This document shows, piece by piece, positions 56,130 to 64,000 of a DNA stretch of 64,000 nucleotides. The position numbers and the translations under genes were made by a program. Below the pieces are notes generated by a model that saw nothing but the letters and a program-made list of their open reading frames with translations, did not search any database and had not been told where the DNA came from. The first letter of the stretch is position 1. Every line of letters begins with the position of its first letter. This stretch comes from Prionace glauca (taxonomy: Eukaryota; Chordata; Chondrichthyes; Carcharhiniformes; Carcharhinidae), in contig CM075760.1 in assembly GCA_037974335.1 (NCBI GenBank), forward strand, positions 31,332,902 through 31,396,901, read 5' to 3'.

Positions 56130-56880
56130 ATGCAAACACACAAGTACAACACACGCATAAACATATGTAAATAGGTACACAGATCCAAGCTCAAACAGAT
56201 ACATGCGTATTCGCATTACAGACAGAAGCACATGCATGCAGGTCTACATTCATACACAAACACGTACATACACTCAGACCAATATATGTTATCACTGACA
56301 GGAATATGGATACAGAGACACGTAATATTCTACACATTAACCCTAGAACATGGAAAATACATATAAGCACATTACCAGACTGCACACAGATGGCCAGAGC
56401 GTCATATTTTTACATGAAAAACATTACATGCTCATATAGAACAGAACACTATAGCAGGCATTGCTACACACAGAAACACAAACATACATCAACACATCGT
56501 TTTGTAGAACTATCAACACGGATATACAGACACTAACATGTTAAAGGATATGTGCACAAAAAGACGGAGGAACAGACTCACACAGAATGGGAAGGAAACA
56601 ATCCTCGTGTGACAGAAATTAACATATTAAAATAGGCATGAACACATGCACACATTGTGAGTGGCATTAGTAAATATGTGTAGACTTCACACAATGAGAG
56701 GCATGCATCTACAATGTCAGCCGAATAAAATATACACACACGCAGACACACAACAACACAAGTCAACAAGCGCAAGCAAATGAATACGTTCATTAACCCT
56801 CATGAACCACATTGACGCAGACCAAAGGTTAATGGAGACCACGAGATGCGCATGCATATACACACAAACACAAATTGCAT
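55330..56880 (+). repeat. CA-rich tract with (CA)n microsatellites
   Basis: Clean (CA)n blocks at about 55433-55460, 55893-55929 and 56097-56125 sit in a long acaca/acataca-rich sequence. It corresponds to the CA-rich tract of the first unit (22.0-22.8 kb) at the same intron position. Many ORFs (His-Thr or Cys-Val rich) are artefacts. Confidence 0.92.
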
Positions 56881-57344
56881 CGATAAACACGTTGAGAAAC
56901 TGAATTTAAACTCATGATCTACTAAGCATTTCCACCATCAATGAAAAAAGATCGGAAAGTGCGTCCCGGCTCTTAAACAGCAGCATTCACAGTTTACAGA
57001 TCAGTAACCATCTGTGAAAACAATCATTGATCAGTGAACGCTCCTCCATATCAGTAATAACGTTGTTCAATGCTATGAAGTGTTCAAAAATGAACAGACA
57101 CTCAAGAAACCATCTTCATTGCTTCTGACATGGACTGTCCAAGGAATGTAAAGAAAGATCATGTGTGAAAATAATTATGGAGATCGGCTACTGAATGTCC
57201 TGAACTTATGAGTAGATATATATTGAAAATTATATAGATAATACATTAATAGCTTATGAAGGAGAACGGAGAAAGAAAAATAACCATAAAATTCCCTGGA
57301 TCAATAAAGTAACCTAATTTCATTTCCTGGTCTCTATCTCCTAG

Positions 57345-57472
57345 ACTTCACCGATCACATTTGGATTGAAGATAATGAGGATGATAACAACAACATCTGG
57401 ACAACCGCTTCCACATTCATCGTCCTGTTCTTCTTGAGCATTTTCTACAGCACTGCAGTCACCCTGGTGAAG
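57345..57472 (+). CDS. IGHM: IgM membrane exon 1 of the second unit, intact
   Basis: Exactly 128 nt, like its partner at 24259, with phase-2 start and GTGAGA donor. It encodes [18 protein letters not shown], then [20 protein letters not shown] and TLVK. The frame is clean although the C4 exon before it is broken. The acceptor is CTCCTAG. It is 3.11 kb from the C4 donor, compared with 3.16 kb in the first unit. By itself it cannot yield a receptor; use would need splicing from another C4. Confidence 0.9.
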
Positions 57473-57611
57473 GTGAGATGATTCAATTCATTCACATTTC
57501 AAACTGGCAGAATGGATTTGAAAATCTCTCAATGTTTCACTGATTAAAAACTCTAACATTAATATCCCGCATCATAAACATCTGCTGCATTATTATATCT
57601 TTATTTTACAG

Positions 57612-57620
57612 ATCAAGTAA
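57612..57620 (+). CDS. IGHM: IgM membrane exon 2 of the second unit
   Basis: After TTTTACAG, ATC AAG TAA adds Ile-Lys and stop, giving a K-I-K tail closer to the usual K-V-K than the first unit's K-I-E. The intron is 139 bp. Confidence 0.75.
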   Translation: MK

Positions 57621-58054
57621 TGAGTTGAATTTTGAACATTTACCACAGATGATTATCAAAATCTCTGGATGACACAGATACAATATCTGCTCTCAGTGAC
57701 TCTATCAGTAAAAAAAAATTCTCAGGTTGTCATTCTGAATCTGTAACTGAGGTAATGATAGACATTTTTTCAGTTTTCAGTGTGAAATGTACGAGGCATT
57801 TTTGTTATAATGTAATTGTGGTTAATAGTTTTAATGCAATGCATAATTAAGAAACTTTTCTCATTCCTCATTCGCATCTGATAATTCCTCTTTCTATTAA
57901 GATCCTGTTTTCTGTTTCTGGTGTATGTATCAGATGTACAAATATTGATGGATTCCATGTGCATGTGTTCTGTTCTCAATGTGAAGCTCGATAGTTATGT
58001 TCGCTTTTCTAACTTAAAACAAATGTCGCTGTAAAATATTCTCTGATTTTTAAA

Positions 58055-58060
58055 AATAAA
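58055..58060 (+). terminator. Candidate poly(A) signal, second IgM unit
   Basis: AATAAA in a context shared with 25384 in the first unit. Confidence 0.5.
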
Positions 58061-58664
58061 TATTGATTGAAATTTTAACCAACTCTGGCTTGGATTAATT
58101 CCTTTCTCTTCAAAACCCATCAACACCACCCCATTTTCCCTACTATATGGTTCCCCTCTTTCCCAGGCAGGAATTTTCCCAGTCATGTGTGGGATGTGGT
58201 TGAACTCAAGACCCTTTCGTGAAAGAGCCACTCTGCCACCCAGTGACCCATCTGTTTAAATACACATTCATCTCTGCCTTTTCATAATAAAATCCAGAGA
58301 CCTGAGTGAATAATGAGGAGGGCCGCGGCGATTTCACGCATAAACTGGTCTGTCACTGACGAGTTTGTCAATCCTAAACAGCAAAATGTCATCTTCATTA
58401 GAGGCCAATGCAGGACAGTGTGTGGCCGAAGATAGTTTTCTATACACAGCCTCTTAAAGCAACGCTATCAGTGTCGCTGCAGCGTGGGTTATCAGAGTGT
58501 ATCTCTCTTTATGTCGTCCGATGAAATACTTCCCAGACAGGCAAACCACCAGCTGGATAGAGGAAACATACAGAACAGATATGCAAATCATCACGTGAAA
58601 TGAAGAAATTGAGGTGCGTTTCACTTAAACACATAATCGATTACAATTTTCTAAATTATGACGA

Positions 58665-59025
58665 GTGTTGTGGGTAATTTGACAATTTGAGATTGTCTTT
58701 AACTATAGACAATATAAAACTCACGAGACAGATATCTCTGTGTGAGGGGGTAACAATAATTGAAAACAAAAACAAAATATACAGCTGCTGGGAGATCACC
58801 AACAGGGTTAAGTAGTTCTGGAATAGAGCGGCAGGACTTTTCCTGTGAATCCAACGTGTGCAGTCAATAACAGATCAATTATAGATGTTCTTACCGATCA
58901 TTCCCACCTCATACTAGATTAAAACCAATTACATTCTGTCAACATATATCAATAATAATTCCTGACACATTTCTCAGTCAATCGCGTTGTACATCCCTGT
59001 GTAATGATATCTAATTCGCCCATTT
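58665..59025 (+). repeat. Unclassified repeat, copy 1
   Basis: About 350 bp that recurs at 60140-60500 in direct orientation: gtctttaactatagac, cacgagacagatatctctgt, gggttaagtagttctggaat, caataacagatcaattata. No ORF, no visible terminal repeats. Confidence 0.8.
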
Positions 59026-59514
59026 AGTACCAATGCTGACTCCCATTTTGGCTGAACTCACTTCCCTCTGCTGTGTGGCTAAGAACTCTCATTTAGAGGT
59101 CAATGTGAAAATACCCGCTAACTTATTCGCAAAACTGGACAAACACGTGATCCTGGGTCCCAGTGCGATCTACTCTATGTGTAAACATTGAATGTCCTCA
59201 TTCGTAAAGTTGCAAAATGTATTCCCTCGCCAGAAACTTTCAGATATTAATTTTGCTAACTATTATGTTTCCCAGGCCATTGGCTCTCAACTCATCAATT
59301 TTACGATCACATCTTACAGTGACTTGCTTTTGGCTGAAATGAACAACAATTTATTCAATATATAAATTACATTTAACATATCAGCATATATGTTTAATAA
59401 TCATAATTATTTACTTAATTCTTTTATTGCATCCACATATGTGTAAAGTATTTTCTTCATTACCTTATTATCATTGTTTCAAGATTTATTTTGTTTTTTT
59501 TTGTAGTGTCTTAT

Positions 59515-59675
59515 GTGCCAACTTTAAGGGCGTTCAAATGATCAGTGGATAGGCGCATGGGTAACATTGGAACAGTTTAGATTAGAAGGTCATTAGATTG
59601 GTTCCACTGGTCGGTGCATCATCAAGGGCCGAAGGGCCTGTACTGCGCTGTAATGTTCTATATTCTATGTTATGT
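59515..59675 (+). mobile_element. LINE 3' end fragment
   Basis: Phrases gggcgttcaaatgatcagtg, gataggcgcatgggtaacat and gggccgaagggcctgtactg, ending in ttctatattctatg. Lies between the two copies of the unclassified repeat. Confidence 0.75.
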
Positions 59676-60139
59676 CAAAAACCTTGTCAATTGGTTAATA
59701 ATTTCCCCCCTTCAGTCGTATTTCAGATAAGCACATCACCGATTACAATTTTTGTAATGATGACTAGATTGGGATCTATGGAATTGACCAAGGGAAAAAA
59801 AACGCAGAAGTTTCAAAAATCTGGGGCCCATTTGATACAAGTGACTACTTATTCTCCGAGACTGGGGCCTTCTGATAAAGATATTTCAGCTTCACAGATT
59901 TTTTTTTCTCTTACTGCTCCATGAGATCGGAAAAGATTCCACTGTCCAGAAAACACATTAAGTGCCTGGTTGTAACCATTAAGCCTGGTTGTAACCATTA
60001 ACCACTGCCTTCTTTTTCTAGTCTGCATTTCTCCCTGATCAGATCCATTCCCCCTTGATACAAATGCCCAGAATTCACTGAACATCACCCTAGGGACCCT
60101 CCCTCTGTGTGCTGTTCTCTCTGATACCATCCACATGAA
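59676..60139. other. No gene seen
   Basis: Contains a short tandem copy of the phrase cctggttgtaaccatta at about 59965 and 59985. Confidence 0.45.
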
Positions 60140-60505
60140 TTCACGGAAATTTGAGGTGACAAATACTGTCTTTAACTACAGAAAGGAAAACTCACGAGGC
60201 AGATATCTCTGTGTAAGGATGAAACATTTATTTTGAAAAAAACCACGAAATACAACTGCTTGGAGATGATCAGAAGGGTTAAGTAGCTCTGGAATACAGC
60301 GTCAGGTCATTTCCGATGCAACTACAGCGTACAAACAATAACAGATCAACTATACATTTCCGCACCGATCAATTCGGTCTCATATTAGTTTAAAAATCAA
60401 TTACATTAGGTAAACATACATGAATAATAACCCCTGACAAGTTATTCTTCCAATCGCATTTTACAACCCAGCATAATGATATCCCATTCATCTAATTAAA
60501 CAGGA
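60140..60505 (+). repeat. Unclassified repeat, copy 2
   Basis: Diverged direct copy of 58665-59025: gtctttaactacagaaag, cacgaggcagatatctctgt, gggttaagtagctctggaat, caataacagatcaactatac. Confidence 0.8.
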
Positions 60506-60574
60506 GGTTGATTCATCTGTAATCAGTATCTGGGAGAGTCAGGAAGATGAGATGGAGCGATAAAGTCACAATGG

Positions 60575-61085
60575 TTTACAGCATGGAAGGAGGTCTTTCG
60601 GCCCAATATGTCCATGCCGCCCTTTTTTAATGAGTAACCTATTCCCAATTGCCCGCTTTTGGCTCATTTCCCTCGATAGCCATCTTACTCAGGTAACCGT
60701 CTAAGCGCTTTAAAAAAAAAACAAAAGCATACCCGCCTCTACTACTACGTCTGGTAGCTTGTTTTGGACACTCACGGCCCGTTGTGTGCAAAAATGACCC
60801 TCTGGACCATTTCATTTCTTTCCCTTCTCAGGTCAAACCTATGTCCTCCAGATTTAGTCACCAATGCAGTTGAGAAAAAATATTGACTGTCTAACTGATC
60901 TATGTCCCCCATTATTTTATAGACCTCTATAAGATAACCCCTCAGCATCCTACCCTCCAGAAAAAAAAGTCTATTCAACCACTCCTTATAACTCAAACCA
61001 TCTAGTCCCGAGAGTATCTTCGTAAAACTTTTCTGCACTCTTTCTTGTTTAATACTATCCTTTCTATAATAGGGTGACCAGAATC
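60575..61085 (-). mobile_element. CR1-like LINE 3' end, old
   Basis: Reverse-sense tail (tttacagcatggaaggaggt) and decayed RT terminus (KILSGLDGLSYKEWLNRLFF, MLRGYLIEVYKIMGDIDQLD). Confidence 0.8.
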
Positions 61086-61376
61086 ATGGTACAACCTGCT
61101 GAACTCCTAGAACTCTTTGTCTCACCATTCATACTTACGTCTTGTCCTTTGATAGAACAGAGAAAGGTTGGTGACTCCTTCATCCCTGATCTTACCTTGC
61201 CTTACACATACAGCCCTAGGTTATATGGAGTCAGCCTTATCAGGTCTTGGCCTCCTCTGGTCCTATTCATGTCTTAGGTTACACAGAGTCAGCTTTCATT
61301 TTTCTTTCTACCAAATAGTTGTCCAACTTTCCCATCATGCTATTACTTCTTTTGTACAACTTCACCATAGCACTGA
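61086..61376. other. No gene seen
   Basis: A loosely repeated phrase (ctaggttatatggagtcagc and ttaggttacacagagtcagc, about 75 bp apart) is the only structure noted. Confidence 0.4.
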
Positions 61377-62060
61377 GACAGTTCGGCTTTGTCAAGGGAG
61401 TTCATGTCTGACAAATCTGTTAGAGTTCTTCGAGGACGTAACAAGGAAGCTAGATAGGGAGAACCACTGAACCTGATTTACTTCGATTTGCAGAAGGCCA
61501 TTAATAAGGCGCTGCAGAAGAGACTTCTAAATAAGATGTGTCAAGGGTGTTGAGAGAAAGATCCTGGCATGGATAGAGGATTGGCTGACTGGCAGAAGGC
61601 AGAGAGTGGGGATGAAGGGATCTGTTTTCAGGATGGCAGCCAGTGACTACTGGTGTGTCTCAGAGGTCGGTGCTGGGAACACAACTTTTCACAATATACA
61701 TTAATGATTTGGAAGAACAAAATGAAGGCACGGTTGCTAAATTTGCAGATGATACAAAGATATGCAGCGTGACAGGGAGTAATGAGGATGTCGGGGAGTT
61801 GGGGTGGATGAGATTTGGTGAAGGACTTGGCCAGGTTAGGGAGTGAGCAAAGAGGTGGCAGATCAAATTCAATGAGGAAAAGTGTGAGATTATGCACTTT
61901 GAAAGGAGGAGTGGAGGCGTCGAGTTTTCTAAATGGGGAAATACTTAGAAAATCAGGTGCGCAATGACATTTAGGAGTCGTTGTTCAAGATTCTACAAAG
62001 GTTAACCTGAAGTTAATCGGCAGTTGGAAAGGCAAATGGGACGCTGGCATTCATGTCGAG
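61377..62060 (+). mobile_element. CR1-like LINE RT fragment
   Basis: Plus-strand RT in broken frames: CLTNLLEFFEDVTRKLDREN, TTGVSQRSVLGTQLFTIYIN, FADDTKICS catalytic box. It ends where the GC-rich minisatellite begins, so the array may have grown from LINE sequence. Confidence 0.85.
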
Positions 62061-62074
62061 AGGGCCCATATCAG

Positions 62075-62462
62075 ACTCGGGCCCACAGCAGGCTCAGGCC
62101 TGCACCAGGCTTGGGCCCGCACCAGGCTCGGGCCCGCACCAGGATCGGGCCCGCACCAGGCTCAGGCCTGCACCAGGCTGGGGCCTGCACTAGGCTCGGG
62201 CCCGCACCAGGATCGGGCCCGCACCAGGCTCAGGCCTGCACCAGGCTCGGGCCCGCACCAGGCTCGGGCCCGCACCAGGATCGGGCCCGCACCAGGCTCA
62301 GGCCTGCACCAGGCTGGGGCCTGCATCAGGCTCGGGCCCGCACCAGGATCGGGCCCGCACCAGGCTCAGGCCTGCACCAGGCTGGGGCCTGCACCAGGCT
62401 CGGGCCCGCACCAGGATCGGGCCCGCACCAGGCTCGGGCCCGCACCAGGTTCAGACCCATTC
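62075..62462 (+). repeat. GC-rich minisatellite, 17-bp unit, about 23 copies
   Basis: Unit gcaccaggctcgggccc with variants gcaccaggatcgggccc, gcaccaggctcaggcct and gcaccaggctggggcct. The variants recur in a partly regular order, suggesting higher-order duplication. Because 17 is not a multiple of 3 the frame cycles, yet no stop occurs, creating a spurious long ORF. Confidence 0.95.
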
Positions 62463-62584
62463 AGTTTCAGACAGAGACCTGGTTCAGATTCACACACGTT
62501 TCGGACTCAGACAAGGCTCAAAGTTGCACAATGTTGGGACACAAATCATGTACAAACTCACCTCAGCTTCACAATCATAGAAAC

Positions 62585-63560
62585 ATTGAAATATGGTAAA
62601 AGCAGGACTGGGCGATTCAGGCCTTCAAACCTGCTCCGCCATTCAGTTTGGTCATAGGTGATCATCAACTTCAATACCCTAACTAACCCTTCCTCCCAGA
62701 TCCCGTAATCACTTTAGCCACAAGAGTTATACATCATATCTTCTTGAAATCACGAAAGATTTTGGCCTCAGCTACTTTCTGTATCTAGGTGGAGAAATTT
62801 CTCTCCTCTCTGTTCTAAGAAGTTGAAGCTTATCCTCAAACCATGAACCTTAGTCCACAATTTCCTAAGCGTCGGGGTATTCTTTCGGAATCTCCCGTCT
62901 AAACCTGTTCCAATATTGTAAGTTTAACTCTAATAAACTCCAATGAATAAAATCCTAACTGACTTAGTCGCTCTTTATATCACAGATTGTCATCTCAGGA
63001 ATCAGTCTGGTAAACAGTCACTGTACTCCTTCTAATGCAAGGACATCCTTCCTCAGATAAGGACATCAAAATTGCACACAATCCTCGAAGTGTGGCCTCA
63101 GCAATGTCCTGTATAACTGCAGTAATACATCTCTATTCCTGTACTCAGATCTTCTCCCTTTGAAGGCCAGCATACCATTGGCCTTCATTATTGCTGTTGT
63201 ACATGCGCACTAACTTTCAGTCATTGATGCATGCACAGTCCCTCTGTAGCAGGGACATCCTTCCCCAAATAATGAAATCAAAACTGCACACAATATCGAA
63301 GTGTGGCCTCAGCAATTTCCTGTACAACTGCATAAACACATCTCTATTTCTGTCGTTAGATCTTATCCTTTTGAAGGTTATCCTAACATTGGCCTTCTTT
63401 ACTGCCTGTTGTACATGAGCGCTTACTTTCAGCTCCTGATGCATGGGGACGCCAAGGTCTCGCTGTGTATCCACCTCTCTCAAATTACACCCATTCAGAT
63501 AATAATCTGTCTTCCTATTATTGCTGCAAAGTGATAACCTCACACTTACACTCAAGATTA
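62585..63560 (-). mobile_element. CR1-like LINE 3' region with internal tandem duplication
   Basis: Minus-sense 3' UTR and decayed RT terminus, with about 200 bp present twice (about 63045-63245 and 63253-63450; shared phrase aagtgtggcctcagcaat). Protein traces include DTQRDLGVPMHQELKVSAHV and QQAVKKANV. Confidence 0.8.
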
Positions 63561-63564
63561 GTCA

Positions 63565-64000
63565 GGGTCCCCCGGCCTCCCCAGAGGCCCCCCATGGTTC
63601 GTCGACAGGGGCACAGAAAGGTAGGCAGGAGGAGGTGACTGACTTAGAGGGACAGAAGGGGGCTAGCAAGGTGATAGTGGTAGGGGACGGGGGGGTCAGA
63701 GGTATCGATAGGAGGTTCTGTGGACAGAGGCGTGACTCCAGGATGGTGGTCTGCCTTCCTGGAGCAGAGGTCAAGGATGTAACGGACAGGGTAGAGGGAA
63801 TTTTGAAAGGGGAGGGGGCACAGGCTGAGGTCATAATACATGTAGGGGAGGGGGACATAGGAAGGAGGAGTAGGGTTGAGGTCCATAGGCAATTTAGGGA
63901 GTTGGGGGCCGAACTAAAGAGTAGGACCTCCAGGGTGGCACTCTCTGGGTTGTTGCCCTGCACCAGCAGGGCAAAGAATGACGAGATCATGCAGCTGAAT
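63565..64000 (+). mobile_element. LINE ORF1 with SGNH-esterase-like domain, runs off the window
   Basis: One plus-strand frame encodes KVIVVGDGGVRGIDRRFCGQ, MVVCLPGAEVKDVTDRVEGI, VIIHVGEGDIGRRSRVEV and FRELGAELKSRTSRVALSG. It resembles the esterase domain in ORF1 of CR1-type LINEs (blocks GDS, then HVGTNDI). Here the catalytic block reads GDG, lacking the serine, and the later block reads HVGEGDI. The element continues beyond 64000. Confidence 0.75.

Noticed and set aside
55307-56237. Long Cys/Val- or His/Thr-rich ORFs
   Set aside because: They come from (CA)n and CA-rich DNA read in several frames.
62024-62599. 191-codon ORF rich in Gly-Pro-His-Gln
   Set aside because: It is a by-product of the 17-bp minisatellite; no start context, domain or splice structure.

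Overview
The window reads as an elasmobranch genome, most likely a shark. It carries an IgM heavy-chain gene of the cluster type (one V, one J and its own constant exons) on a background of CR1-like LINEs ending in short 8-9 bp tandem tails, tRNA-headed SINEs and a long palindromic foldback element, all of which I associate with cartilaginous fish. No virus-derived or LTR element was identified.

Layout. 1-6.3 kb: 5'-truncated LINEs and an old degenerate tandem repeat. 6.4-25.4 kb: a complete IgM cluster on the + strand: leader and V exon, J, C1, C2, C3, C4 with secretory tail, and two membrane exons, with LINEs and minisatellites in the introns. The V exon seems to carry a germline-fused D, because it ends in a 12-spacer recombination signal (RSS) that faces a 23-spacer signal on J. 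26-42 kb: LINEs, SINEs, five decayed tRNA-like sequences, an intact two-exon GPR139-like receptor gene (33.8-35.4 kb), and about 3.5 kb of strand-asymmetric purine-rich DNA with a 30-bp satellite and a G6CC/A6 minisatellite. 42.8-47.9 kb: a T-cell-receptor alpha/delta-like V block: one frameshifted V, one intact V with 23-RSS, a relic V tail with a good 23-RSS, an orphan leader exon, and an inverted intronless V with a consensus 23-RSS. 48-53.5 kb: LINEs and a decayed satellite. 53.9-58.1 kb: a second, partial IgM unit on the + strand: a frameshifted C4, then intact membrane exons 1 and 2, with intron lengths almost equal to the first cluster. 58.3-64 kb: an unclassified repeated segment, more LINEs, a 17-bp GC minisatellite, and the start of a LINE ORF1 that runs off the window.

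How the parts work together. The IgM cluster would be assembled by one RAG-mediated join (V-D to J), spliced to C1-C4 for the secreted chain, or from a donor inside C4 to the membrane exons for the B-cell receptor. The TCR-like V segments have 23-RSSs but no D, J or C of their own here, so their partners must lie outside. IgM units on both sides of TCR V segments within about 50 kb is the main result. It gives a physical context for the Ig V/TCR mixing reported in shark T-cell receptor transcripts. All statements come from reading the sequence; no searches were run.
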